The notes below the pieces were generated by a model that did not search any database, was not told the DNA's origin, and worked only from the letters and a program-made list of their open reading frames with translations. Shown here piece after piece: positions 16,186 to 24,753 of a DNA stretch of 47,220 bases; position 1 is the stretch's first letter, and every line of letters begins with the position of its first letter. Where the stretch lies: contig JYHA01000087.1 of NCBI GenBank assembly GCA_000970895.1, positions 1-47,220 on the forward strand. The letters are read 5' to 3'. This DNA comes from Candidatus Arcanibacter lacustris. GTDB taxonomy: Bacteria > Pseudomonadota > Alphaproteobacteria > Rickettsiales > Arcanibacteraceae. The position numbers were made by a program, and so were the translations under genes.

Positions 16186-16701
16186 TTAAGTTATTATATG
16201 TTGAGTTTTATATATATCATTATAAAACACATGTTGAACTCCCGTAAAATTAAGACTATCAATTATCAGGGGAGCTTTCATATTTACTGATATTTGAGAA
16301 AATTTATTACCTTCTTCGTCGATTTTTTGGTGCACTGAGGTGATCAATAATATTGATACATTTTCCTTTTCTATATTTAGATAATTAATTGCCTCCAGTA
16401 AATCCACCTCATTAATATAATGAGATGCCTCTTCAATGGAGCCTAGGGGCAAAATAATAAAGGACAGATTATCATCTTCTGTCGATTGCAATACTTTAAA
16501 ATTACCGTAAGTATTTTGAGGAAAATTAGCCAAACAAAAACTCATCTTATCAACCATGCCAAGTAATCCATTATTGAATAAGATGGTTTTGCTTAAATCA
16601 ATTTTGATCAAACCAAATCTACTCATAATTTGTTTTTTATCATTTTCTTCGCAAGCTATGATACGATCAATAACTATGTCAGCAGAGATTATATTTCGCA
16701 T
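16186..16701 (-). CDS. fliW: Flagellar assembly factor FliW
   Basis: 171 residues. FliW landmarks are present: F-N-N-G-L-L-G-M-V (G-L-x-G-F motif), F-K-V-L-Q-S-T-E-D-D-N-L-S-F-I, and near the end I-S-V-N-M-K-A-P-L-I-I-D, matching V-N-L-K-A-P-I-V-I-N. In other phyla FliW binds flagellin and antagonises the RNA-binding protein CsrA, so coupling filament assembly to translation. It lies 11 bp after flgL and 8 bp before the fliB-like gene. Most alphaproteobacteria use FlaF/FlbT for this role, so FliW is worth noting. No csrA is seen in the window. Confidence 0.88.
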   Translation of the reverse strand: MRNIISADIVIDRIIACEENDKKQIMSRFGLIKIDLSKTILFNNGLLGMVDKMSFCLANFPQNTYGNFKVLQSTEDDNLSFIILPLGSIEEASHYINEVDLLEAINYLNIEKENVSILLITSVHQKIDEEGNKFSQISVNMKAPLIIDSLNFTGVQHVFYNDIYKTQHIIT

Positions 16702-16712
16702 AAATTCTCCTT

Positions 16713-17633
16713 TTATAAATCGATGTAATTTACCAGAGTCAGTTGACTCATCATGTTTAGTAGTTTAAAAGACGCCATTAAAATATTAGTGTTACTAGAG
16801 GCCTTAATCATAGCGGTTGGAAAATCAGTATCATTAGCCTCGCTTATAATTTGGGTGATAGTTAATTTCTGATTTTGAAAACTAGTATTAGCAGAATTAA
16901 TGGTAACTGTATTATTTGCCATATTAGATCTAAGAGATGTCAAATCTGTCACGATCTTATTAATAGTATCCATAGATTCTGAAAGTGCTTTAGTGTCATT
17001 TTTTTTGTCAGCAGTAATTAAGTTATTGGCACAGGCTATTAAATCCTGAAAAACTTGATTATCGGCAGTAACGCCGTAATTAATATTTATTGTATCAGTT
17101 ACTTGAGCATTGAGAATTGTATCATTGCCTTGATAATAATTGCTAGTAGCAGTTCCATTTAATACATTACTTGTTGTGCTAAGATGTACAACTGGTTCAA
17201 TATTTGTTGCTGTTCCTGAGAATAAATATTTACCTTCAAGATTTATATTCAAAGAATTTTCAATGGTAGGTAAGTAAGTATTTCTAATAAGATTTGTAAG
17301 TTGGATGGAGTCACCAGCAGTACTAAGTCTTGTTGTAAGATCTTTTTGCATGCCTTGGGCCATAGCAAGAACATTATCCATAGATAAAATCATGGTGTTT
17401 AGTCTATTTAACACATTGTGATTGTTATTTGTGTAATTGGTTATTTGTTGTAAATTTTCTTTTAATGCAATATATCCATCTACTGCTCCATTATTATTAT
17501 ATAATCCTAGATAAGTATCGGCTATCTGTCCAGATGAAATTTGCTGCTGTTGTACGGCTAAGCTTGATTGAGCAGCTAATATATTATTAATACTATTTTG
17601 ATAATTAGCATAAGTACTGATTTGGTCTACCAT
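16713..17633 (-). CDS. flgL: Flagellar hook-filament junction protein FlgL (HAP3)
   Basis: 306 residues. The N-terminal flagellin-type helix (I-S-T-Y-A-N-Y-Q-N-S-I, then Q-Q-Q-I-S-S-G) and the C-terminal helix (I-M-A-S-F-K-L-L-N-M-M-S-Q-L-T-L-V) are the conserved coiled-coil ends of flagellin-like proteins. The middle is variable. The size and position directly after flgK identify it as FlgL rather than flagellin. AAAAGGAGAG precedes the ATG. It joins FlgK to the filament. Confidence 0.9.
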   Translation of the reverse strand: MVDQISTYANYQNSINNILAAQSSLAVQQQQISSGQIADTYLGLYNNNGAVDGYIALKENLQQITNYTNNNHNVLNRLNTMILSMDNVLAMAQGMQKDLTTRLSTAGDSIQLTNLIRNTYLPTIENSLNINLEGKYLFSGTATNIEPVVHLSTTSNVLNGTATSNYYQGNDTILNAQVTDTININYGVTADNQVFQDLIACANNLITADKKNDTKALSESMDTINKIVTDLTSLRSNMANNTVTINSANTSFQNQKLTITQIISEANDTDFPTAMIKASSNTNILMASFKLLNMMSQLTLVNYIDL

Positions 17634-17648
17634 AATAACTCTCCTTTT

Positions 17649-20510
17649 CTATTTAATAGATGAAAGTAACGTATCATATAATCCCATAATGAGGGACATC
17701 ATTTTTGATGATGCTTTATAAGCATTCATATATTGCATACTACTTGCTATTTCTTGATCTAAATTAACTCCGCCAACCGCGTCCATCATAGTGCCTAGAG
17801 TATTATATACAGAATTTTGCTCCGTTAAATAGTCACTTGCATTTTGAGTTTGTACTGTGTTGTAACTAAGTATCAATGAAAAATACCCAAGTACGGTATT
17901 AGTCATTTTTGGCAAATAACCAGCCTGATTAAAATTAACTGCCTGACTTCTTAAAGAAGCAAAAGAATTTATGGATTCATTTGATCCAATAGCAATTCCA
18001 TATGTCCATGGTTGTACATTAACTGTAACTTGATGGTTAGTGCCGCCTGCTAAATAACCATTTGGCGTTATAGAGTAACTTTCATTATTTACACTCACTT
18101 GGGCTGCAACAAAATTACCTGAAATAGCATAATTATTCCCTATTATACCAAGATTTCCATAAGTTATGGTTAATAAATCTATCGCATCTGAAGTATAAGC
18201 AGCTTTGCTTACTGTGCCAGAAGTATAAGCATTAGATGCATTTAATGCAGTTGCAATATTATCTAATGTAATGCCTAAGTTAGCACCAACAGTAATTTCG
18301 GAATTACTAACGGCACTTGCAACGAAACTAAAAACCTGACTATCAATAGTAATAGTATCTCCAATAGATGGGTTGGCATTAAATTGCATAGTTGCTTTTG
18401 CAGCAGTTAAGCCTTGCGAAACTGTTTGGGGAGCAGATGGAGATCGAACTATCTTACCAGTTGATATTAAGATTGGGTTAGCTAATATATCGCTACGTAG
18501 CTGAAGATTAACCGCAGAGCCAGTAACCGCAGCATTAGTAGTTCCAGAAATGGTGTTGGAATTACGTACAAAAAAATCATTTAACTCATAATATGTTGCA
18601 AATCCTTTGTTAGTACCAGTAACTGCATTAACTGAATAAGGAGAACCAGCTCTTAGCCCCTTATCTTTGCTATCTATATCATCCATTATGATGCCATATT
18701 TGCCATTAACAGTGCTGATTTGCAAGAATCCACTATTCCCAGGCGAAACTGGCTTTCCTTTTGCATCTACTATTTGGGCTGTTGCTATTCCATTGATAGC
18801 AGCAGCTACAGTAAATGTTGCATCGCCACTTGCGGTTATTGGTTGATATCTGGTATTTTGAACTGCAGTGGATCCTGGGTTGTCATTTACTTGATATTGT
18901 ATAGTGCCAGATGAAATATTACCATTTGTATCAGTATTCTGTACTGTTACTGAAATAGTATAAGGTCCTCCACTTCCTCCTGCAAAACTAACAGTAAATG
19001 GAGCTCCTGTTCTTGATCTTGATCCTGCAGTGCTTCCTGCTGCTGCAGGAAGTGATGAAGTTAGTCCAGTACAGCCACCTGAGACTGTAACTGCTGTAAT
19101 TTGTACGCTTGAGCTAACTTGGGAATCATTTTGAATATCTAGATCAAAACTCATAATTCCACCAGGCTCTGTAGATAAATTAGAGGCAGCTGCTAATTTA
19201 ACATCATATAAATTGCCAATAGAGGCTTTATTTTGTATGAAGTCATTATGAAAATACTGATTTATTTCATTGACGATTGTTTGAGTAGTCATTTCACCAG
19301 CTAATCCACCGCTTGCAATTTTATCAAAATTAAGTAGCAAAGGAGGGAGTGGAGTCTTATCGGGTCTTAAGATTGGATTGCCATTATTATCTAGAATTGC
19401 TATTCTTGATGTTCCTGTAAAATCTCTACCATCTGTATTAGTAACTGGTCTAGTGCCAGTAAGGCTGGTTGCAGGAGGTATTCCTCCTCCTGAATTATGA
19501 ATAGCATTAAATTGTTCGGTCAAACTAGTTGCTAGCACGTCTAATTCATCAATAATTTGTGGAATTTTAACATCGCGTAATTGTTGAAGTGCTGCTAATT
19601 TTCCAGATAAGATATTTGTAGTAACATTTGATGAGGTGCCGCCTGATTCGCTAACGCCTCCTGAAATATAAACAACGGATAAATCACTAATACTACCATC
19701 ATTATTTAGTCTGGATACTGTAACTGGGCCAAATCTTGTATTGTTAATAATGCCTTGAAGTGAGCTTGATTGAGCATACTGCATGATATATTTACTTTCA
19801 TTAAGTAGCTCTTGTCCTGCTGCTGCACTAATTTGCACTGTACCATTTTGAGCAATATAGACATTAATATCCAATTCTTTTGCTAGTGAATTAAGCAACA
19901 TATCTCTAGTTTCTAATAGATTACTTGTGTCATTGCCAAGATTAAAGCCTATAGCTATTGAATCATTATTATACGATAATTGCCCTAGTAAGCTATTAAT
20001 ATTATTAACACTAGTTCCTATTTGTTGATCTGCATCATAGCGTAATTGATGTAAATTTTTTGCTAGATAATTGATATTTTCAGCGATAACATTAGCCTGA
20101 TTCACTACATTAAGTTTTAAGGAAGAAAGTTGTGGATCTAAAGATAGAGAATCTAGCGATGTAAATAATCCAGTGATATTATTTGCCAATGAATTCGTGC
20201 TATTCGGATCGCCAAATAAATTTTGGATCCTGCTGTAAAATAAGCTAAGAGTGTCGGCATTAGCAACATTTGATTGTTGTTTTCTGGCATCAGCAATAAG
20301 ACTTTCATTGACGCTTCTATAAATAGAGGATACTTCCACACCGATAACGGTGTCGTTTGATGATATGCTGGAAAGTTCGGCTATTCTTCTAGAGTAATTT
20401 GGGTTATTAACATTCGAGATATTGTTTGCAACAACATTTAATACTTGTTGATTAGCATTTAAGGCCGTTAATGAAGAGTTTAATGCGCTATCTAAGCTAT
20501 ATGTTACCAT
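17649..20510 (-). CDS. flgK: Flagellar hook-associated protein FlgK (HAP1), enlarged
   Basis: 953 residues, clearly longer than the common 450-700. The N-terminus is a typical rod/hook/HAP start (L-N-S-S-L-T-A-L-N-A-N-Q-Q, then N-N-I-S-N-V-N-N-P-N-Y-S-R-R), and the E-T-R-D-M-L-L-N-S-L-A region fits FlgK. The C-terminus has V-N-L-D-Q-E-I-A and Y-M-N-A-Y-K-A-S-S-K-M-M-S. The extra length is a central region from about residue 330 to 830, rich in Gly, Ser, Thr, Asn and Ala, with beta-strand-like segments (P-Y-T-I-S-V-T-V-Q-N). It is probably surface-exposed at the hook tip. flgL follows after 15 bp. Confidence 0.93.
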   Translation of the reverse strand: MVTYSLDSALNSSLTALNANQQVLNVVANNISNVNNPNYSRRIAELSSISSNDTVIGVEVSSIYRSVNESLIADARKQQSNVANADTLSLFYSRIQNLFGDPNSTNSLANNITGLFTSLDSLSLDPQLSSLKLNVVNQANVIAENINYLAKNLHQLRYDADQQIGTSVNNINSLLGQLSYNNDSIAIGFNLGNDTSNLLETRDMLLNSLAKELDINVYIAQNGTVQISAAAGQELLNESKYIMQYAQSSSLQGIINNTRFGPVTVSRLNNDGSISDLSVVYISGGVSESGGTSSNVTTNILSGKLAALQQLRDVKIPQIIDELDVLATSLTEQFNAIHNSGGGIPPATSLTGTRPVTNTDGRDFTGTSRIAILDNNGNPILRPDKTPLPPLLLNFDKIASGGLAGEMTTQTIVNEINQYFHNDFIQNKASIGNLYDVKLAAASNLSTEPGGIMSFDLDIQNDSQVSSSVQITAVTVSGGCTGLTSSLPAAAGSTAGSRSRTGAPFTVSFAGGSGGPYTISVTVQNTDTNGNISSGTIQYQVNDNPGSTAVQNTRYQPITASGDATFTVAAAINGIATAQIVDAKGKPVSPGNSGFLQISTVNGKYGIIMDDIDSKDKGLRAGSPYSVNAVTGTNKGFATYYELNDFFVRNSNTISGTTNAAVTGSAVNLQLRSDILANPILISTGKIVRSPSAPQTVSQGLTAAKATMQFNANPSIGDTITIDSQVFSFVASAVSNSEITVGANLGITLDNIATALNASNAYTSGTVSKAAYTSDAIDLLTITYGNLGIIGNNYAISGNFVAAQVSVNNESYSITPNGYLAGGTNHQVTVNVQPWTYGIAIGSNESINSFASLRSQAVNFNQAGYLPKMTNTVLGYFSLILSYNTVQTQNASDYLTEQNSVYNTLGTMMDAVGGVNLDQEIASSMQYMNAYKASSKMMSLIMGLYDTLLSSIK

Positions 20511-20525
20511 GATTATTACCCCTGA

Positions 20526-20990
20526 TTAAATATAGTTTTGCAAACTAAATGCGGGTAATTCAGAAGTTGATTTAAATCTATTGCCATAACTTCCCCCACT
20601 ATTATATCCTGATTGTTTCTTTGATTCTTTTATAAAGGCATCTTTCAGACAATCTAAAATTTTATGATTAACTTCGATAGATACAGATAATCTACTTAGA
20701 TTTTCTTGCATTTGAATTTTTAATTCATCTTGTAGTATTTTAGATTGTTCTATTTTTTTTCTGTCGAAGCTCTTACTAAGCTCAGGATTTTGTTTTAAAG
20801 ATTTTTGGCAATTGCTCAAAAAATCAATCAAGTCACTTTTTTGAGGTTGTAATGTTTCTAATTCGCTGATCTTTAGCTCAGATAAGTAATTATTTTCTTG
20901 ACGCAAAAGAGATATTAAAACATTAGTTGATTCAATAAAATCATCTAAATTCATTGAATCATTTTGATCAATAGTATTTGTTTCACTCAT
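20526..20990 (-). CDS. FlgN-like flagellar export chaperone
   Basis: 154 residues, acidic N-terminus, almost wholly helical and coiled-coil-like (L-I-S-L-L-R-Q-E-N-N-Y-L-S-E-L-K, D-L-I-D-F-L). A flexible tail follows, ending in S-G-Y-N-S-G-G-S-Y-G and L-P-A-F-S-L-Q-N-Y-I. The size, heptads, position directly before flgK and overlap of 8 bp with the rod-binding gene fit FlgN, the chaperone for FlgK and FlgL. Sequence identity is too low to be sure from reading alone. Confidence 0.62.
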   Translation of the reverse strand: MSETNTIDQNDSMNLDDFIESTNVLISLLRQENNYLSELKISELETLQPQKSDLIDFLSNCQKSLKQNPELSKSFDRKKIEQSKILQDELKIQMQENLSRLSVSIEVNHKILDCLKDAFIKESKKQSGYNSGGSYGNRFKSTSELPAFSLQNYI

Positions 20991-21354
20991 TTCTTACCAC
21001 TCCCTCTAAAGGTATGTTATTAGCTTTGGTTAATTGCTTTTCAACCATTTTTGCTATTCCAAATGATCCAGATTTACTTATCTCATCACACATAGCATTG
21101 ATCATCATGGTTTTATAAATATCGTTAGCACTGCTTTCCTTATTAACCAATGGATCTATTTGTACATTTGCATAAATCATGCCAACATACTTAGATAGAA
21201 TAAAAGACTCCATTTCTATTGATGCTTTCTTGATTGATACGAGGTCTTTAAACGATTGATTTGAATTGCTTTGTATGTTTTGAATTTTATTATTTTCTTT
21301 GTGCAAAGCTACAGTATTTATCAAATTATTACTTACCGTGTTAAAGTCTGCCAT
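20983..21354 (-). CDS. Rod-binding protein (FlgJ N-terminal/CheL-like)
   Basis: About 123 residues. The conserved block runs M-E-S-F-I-L-S-K-Y-V, then I-Y-K-T-M-M-I-N-A-M-C-D-E-I-S-K-S-G-S-F-G-I-A-K-M-V-E-K-Q-L, which matches the Rod-binding domain of FlgJ and of stand-alone alphaproteobacterial proteins called CheL. There is no muramidase domain, as in other alphaproteobacteria. It would act as a rod cap or scaffold. The ATG at 21354 is preferred to a TTG at 21360. It lies downstream of flgI, separated from it by a structured repeat. Confidence 0.78.
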   Translation of the reverse strand: MADFNTVSNNLINTVALHKENNKIQNIQSNSNQSFKDLVSIKKASIEMESFILSKYVGMIYANVQIDPLVNKESSANDIYKTMMINAMCDEISKSGSFGIAKMVEKQLTKANNIPLEGVVRNE

Positions 21355-21456
21355 GATCAACTTTGTCCTAATTTAAAAATTAACTAAGCAATAATTGCCT
21401 AGTAAATATGTTAACTCTTGCTGTATCAGTCCCTTTTTCTTGAATACTTCCCAGGT

Positions 21457-21631
21457 TGTCATCCTTCGGCTAGAAGCTCTTTGGCCTTTAGGCCTTAGAG
21501 TTTCTTGACCGGAGGACCCATCAAAAAAATCAATTTAATTTTGATTTAGTTAATTTAAAAATGGGTCCTCCGGTCAAGGGCGAACTAATCTCACCTCTGG
21601 TTCGATAAGTTCTTCTAGCCGAAGGATGACA
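21457..21631. repeat. Dispersed structured element (copy 2)
   Basis: This occupies the gap between flgI and the rod-binding gene (21361-21702; otherwise no gene). P1 is TGTCATCCTTCGGCTAGAAG (21457-21476) with 21612-21631, 20 bp perfect. P2 (21477-21500) is CTCT-TT-GGCC, loop TTTA, GGCC-TT-AGAG. P3 is CTTGACCGGAGGACCCAT (21504-21521) with 21561-21578, 18 bp perfect. P4 is CGAAC (21581-21585) with GTTCG (21600-21604). It aligns with the copies at 38901-39116 and, inverted, 26029-26222. The base changes in the stems are compensated, so the fold rather than the sequence appears conserved. Confidence 0.82.
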
Positions 21632-21702
21632 GCGTGGGGAAGCCACCTCTTTCTTATCTTGTAATTAGCACGCTTCAGAATCGCAAACTACAATACCCCT
21701 CC

Positions 21703-22800
21703 CTATCTATTCTCTATATCGGCCTGCAGCGCTCCCACCGCCTTAATATTTTGCAAGATATTAATTAAATCTCTAGGGCCAACGCCAAGAGCATTCAAAC
21801 CATCAACTAAATCATGAAGATTAGATTTTCCATCCAATACTTGCATTTTTTTACCAGGATCAGCAACAGACACGCTGGATGTTTGAGTTGTTTTAGTTTT
21901 GCCATGCGATAAAGAATGTGGCTGAGTTACATTTGTTTGTTCGGTAATAGTAACAGTTAGATTTCCTTGCGATATAGCAACAGGGCTAATTCTTACATTG
22001 TCACCCATTACAATAGTACCGGATGCTTCATCGATGATAATCTTAGCTGAAGAATCGGGGTCGATTGTTAGTTGCTCTAATTCTGATAATAAAGTTACGA
22101 TATTTTCTTGTTGATTGCTTGAGATGGATAATTCTACCGTTCCAGGATCTAGTGCTTTAGATAATTTACCGCCTAAATGACGATTAATTACACTTGCGAT
22201 GTTAAAAGCTGTAGTCATATCTGGGTTACGCAAAGATAATTTAATATTATTCATAGAAGAAAAATCAAAATTGATTTCTTTTTCAACTATAGCGCCATTT
22301 GGAATGAAACCATTAGTCGTTACGCCCTTATTGATAGCTGTTCCATTTTTACCAGAAGCTGCAAATCCTCCGAGTGATACTTGTCCTTGTGCCACCCCAT
22401 ATACTTCACCATCTGCACCAAGAAGTGGTGTTGCAAGTAATGTTCCACCTTGTAAGCTTTTAGCATCTCCTAATGTACTAACTGCAACATCAATTTTATT
22501 ACCTTGTCTGCTAAAAGGAGGAAGGGTGGCAGTTAAAGTTACTGCTGCAAGATTTTTGGTTTTTAAATTAGCGCCCCGAGTATTGACACCTAATCTTTCT
22601 AGAAAATCTACAAGACCTTTTTGAGTAAAAGAAGAGTTGCTAAGATTATCTCCAGTTCCATTTAAACCAACCACAAGACCGTAACCAACTAGTAAGTTAT
22701 CTCTAATGCCTTCTACTGTAACAATATCTTTTATTCTGATAGCAGCATGTGCTTCTGTGATGAAAAATAAACCTAATATTAATGAAAGAATTTTATGCAT
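21703..22800 (-). CDS. flgI: Flagellar P-ring protein FlgI
   Basis: 365 residues, normal length. A Sec signal peptide ends in T-E-A-H-A. The mature protein starts A-I-R-I-K-D-I-V-T-V-E-G-I-R-D-N-L-L-V-G-Y-G-L-V-V-G-L, the highly conserved FlgI opening. S-F-T-Q-K-G-L, N-L-A-A-V-T-L-T-A-T-L-P-P-F and the C-terminal L-N-A-L-G-V-G-P-R-D-L-I-N-I-L-Q are also family signatures. It assembles the periplasmic P-ring around the rod. It follows motB by about 60 bp in the same direction. Confidence 0.96.
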   Translation of the reverse strand: MHKILSLILGLFFITEAHAAIRIKDIVTVEGIRDNLLVGYGLVVGLNGTGDNLSNSSFTQKGLVDFLERLGVNTRGANLKTKNLAAVTLTATLPPFSRQGNKIDVAVSTLGDAKSLQGGTLLATPLLGADGEVYGVAQGQVSLGGFAASGKNGTAINKGVTTNGFIPNGAIVEKEINFDFSSMNNIKLSLRNPDMTTAFNIASVINRHLGGKLSKALDPGTVELSISSNQQENIVTLLSELEQLTIDPDSSAKIIIDEASGTIVMGDNVRISPVAISQGNLTVTITEQTNVTQPHSLSHGKTKTTQTSSVSVADPGKKMQVLDGKSNLHDLVDGLNALGVGPRDLINILQNIKAVGALQADIENR

Positions 22801-22861
22801 AATTTTTATCTATCCTTATATTTTACTATTAAACATCAGTTAGAGTTAAAAAATAGTAAAT

Positions 22862-23779
22862 TTATGGAATAATTTTACTAGGGTCTCCTTGAACTTTCAT
22901 AGACATATCATTTGGTGTTGCTTGCTTTTGGAAAGGAAACAATGAATTACGTAGTAAGGTTAAAGAGATCCTAATGTTAGAAACAGAATTAGGATGATCT
23001 GGATCTATTGGTTCTTGATCTGCTTTTCCTATGATTCTTTCTATTTGCTCCGGATCCAGCCATCCATCTACTAAAAATATCCTTGTTGCATTTGCGCGTT
23101 TTGCTGATAGTTCAAAATTATCTAGAGTGTTGGCCGCTGGTATTAAGTCTTTGCTTGTATAGCCAGATATAGCAACATAATTGGGTAAGAATTTAATATA
23201 TTTAGCAACAAGTATTAGAATTTTTTTAGTATAATCTTGCAAGGTATAAGTGCCTGGTATAAACATCGGTCTTTTATCTTGATCTAATAATTGAATGCGC
23301 AAACCCTCAGGTGTCTCATCTATTTTAACGCTATTTAGCATGTTTTGAGTATCAGGGTTATCATGAATTGCTTTGTATAAGTCTTTTGAAACAGAGCTAA
23401 AATTTTGAGCGTCAATTTTCTCATTATTTTTCTGTGCAGTTTCTGGCACTTTAACAACGGTGCCTTTGTACTCAGAACCATAAATGATGGCATCATTGCC
23501 TTTGGTATTTTGGCTAGTATTAACAGCTCCTGCTGAAGTTGCGGCTTCGAAACCAATGCCTTTCATATCTCTTAAGCCAATACTTGGAGTAAAATAATCT
23601 GCTATTCCTTGTAATTTTTTTTGTGGTTGAGAACTAAGCAACCAAAGAAGCAAGAAAAATGCCATCATTGCAGTTACAAAATCTGCATAAGCAACTTTCC
23701 AAGCTCCTCCATGATGACCATGGCCACCTTTTTTAATTCTTTTAATAACAATAGATGGTTTTAAACCATTATCAGCCAT
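22862..23779 (-). CDS. motB: Flagellar motor stator protein MotB
   Basis: 305 residues. The N-terminal cytoplasmic segment is Lys/His/Gly-rich. The single membrane helix follows with A-Y-A-D-F-V-T-A-M-M-A-F-F; D33 is the proton-binding Asp. A plug/linker region (Y-F-T-P-S) and an OmpA-like peptidoglycan-binding domain (I-S-G-Y-T-S-K-D-L and N-F-E-L-S-A-K-R-A-N-A-T-R-I-F-L) complete it. It anchors the stator to the cell wall. It follows motA after 6 bp. Confidence 0.95.
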   Translation of the reverse strand: MADNGLKPSIVIKRIKKGGHGHHGGAWKVAYADFVTAMMAFFLLLWLLSSQPQKKLQGIADYFTPSIGLRDMKGIGFEAATSAGAVNTSQNTKGNDAIIYGSEYKGTVVKVPETAQKNNEKIDAQNFSSVSKDLYKAIHDNPDTQNMLNSVKIDETPEGLRIQLLDQDKRPMFIPGTYTLQDYTKKILILVAKYIKFLPNYVAISGYTSKDLIPAANTLDNFELSAKRANATRIFLVDGWLDPEQIERIIGKADQEPIDPDHPNSVSNIRISLTLLRNSLFPFQKQATPNDMSMKVQGDPSKIIP

Positions 23780-23785
23780 ATCAAA

Positions 23786-24637
23786 TTATTCCTTATTCAA
23801 TTCTGCTTCCACTTCTTTGAAGCCTGGTCTTTCATGCATTGGCATAGTTTTTCTAATATATTCGACAGAGATGGTAGGTGAGTTGCCTTGTAAATGAGAA
23901 ATTAATCCTGATTTTATACATCTTAAAAATACTCCTTGAGCCTCTGTAAATTTTGACATAAATGAACCAATGGGAGCGATGATACCATAAGATAATAACA
24001 CTCCAGTAAATGTACCAACTAATGCTGCTGCAATTAATCCTCCTAGCACTTCTGGAGGCTCTGAAATACTTTTCATAGTAGTAATAACCCCAAGCACGGC
24101 TGCTACAATTCCAAGAGCAGGCATCGCATCGCCCATGTTAGTTACAGCACCCGCAGCAGTAAGTCCTTCGTGATGATGAACCTCCATGTCTCTATCTATC
24201 ATATCTTCTATTTGGTAATGATCTGCTACTCCCATCACTAAAAGGCGCAAGCAATCACAAATAAAATCTGTCACATGATGATCATGTAATATTAGGGGAT
24301 ATTTTTTAAACAACTCACTTTCATGAGGATTATCAATATGCGCCTCTATAGCTAGTGATCCTTTAGTTTTCATTAGTTTGAATATGAAGAATAGCAAGCA
24401 TAGAGCTTGTAGATAATGTTTCTTATTATATGGCTTGCCTTTGAACAAACATTTAAGACCCTTTAAAGAATCCATGATAGTATCTTTTGGATTAGAAATA
24501 ATAAACGAACCAATAGCAGCGCCAATAATAATCACAAACTCATTTGGTTGCCATAATACACCCATCTGTCCATGATGCATGAGATACCCAGTTACTACAG
24601 AACCAAATACCACAAAAACTCCAACTAAAAATAACAT
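23786..24637 (-). CDS. motA: Flagellar motor stator protein MotA
   Basis: 283 residues with four membrane helices. The N-terminal pair runs through F-V-V-F-G-S-V-V-T-G-Y and F-V-I-I-I-G-A-A-I-G-S-F. The conserved third and fourth helices carry M-G-D-A-M-P-A-L-G-I-V-A-A-V-L-G-V-I-T-T-M and A-A-L-V-G-T-F-T-G-V-L-L-S-Y-G, including the functional prolines and the torque-related loop charges. It conducts protons with MotB. It is first of the motA-motB-flgI run. The flavin reductase gene diverges from it. Confidence 0.95.
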   Translation of the reverse strand: MLFLVGVFVVFGSVVTGYLMHHGQMGVLWQPNEFVIIIGAAIGSFIISNPKDTIMDSLKGLKCLFKGKPYNKKHYLQALCLLFFIFKLMKTKGSLAIEAHIDNPHESELFKKYPLILHDHHVTDFICDCLRLLVMGVADHYQIEDMIDRDMEVHHHEGLTAAGAVTNMGDAMPALGIVAAVLGVITTMKSISEPPEVLGGLIAAALVGTFTGVLLSYGIIAPIGSFMSKFTEAQGVFLRCIKSGLISHLQGNSPTISVEYIRKTMPMHERPGFKEVEAELNKE

Positions 24638-24753
24638 ATGAACCTTATGCCTATCAAAAAAGTTTTTACTTACAATTTAATGACCAAAAGCATATAATGA
24701 AAAGATTAAAAAACTCTTATCTAAAAAAATATTTAATTAGGATCTAATAAATA

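Noticed and set aside
16713..17633. Reading the 306-residue protein as flagellin FliC
   Set aside because: Flagellin and FlgL share end helices, but its position directly after flgK, its size and its end sequences favour FlgL.
21457..21631. Interpretation of the structured repeats as integron attC sites or CRISPR units
   Set aside because: There are no attC core sites, no integrase and no regular repeat-spacer array; copies are isolated and kilobases apart.
22199..22624. 141-residue plus-strand ORF over flgI
   Set aside because: Antisense shadow of highly conserved FlgI sequence; it has no start signals of its own.
24640..24750. Search for a flagellar-specific (sigma-54 or sigma-28) promoter before motA
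   Set aside because: No convincing GG-N10-GC or TAAA-N15-GCCGATAA match could be seen, so none was annotated.
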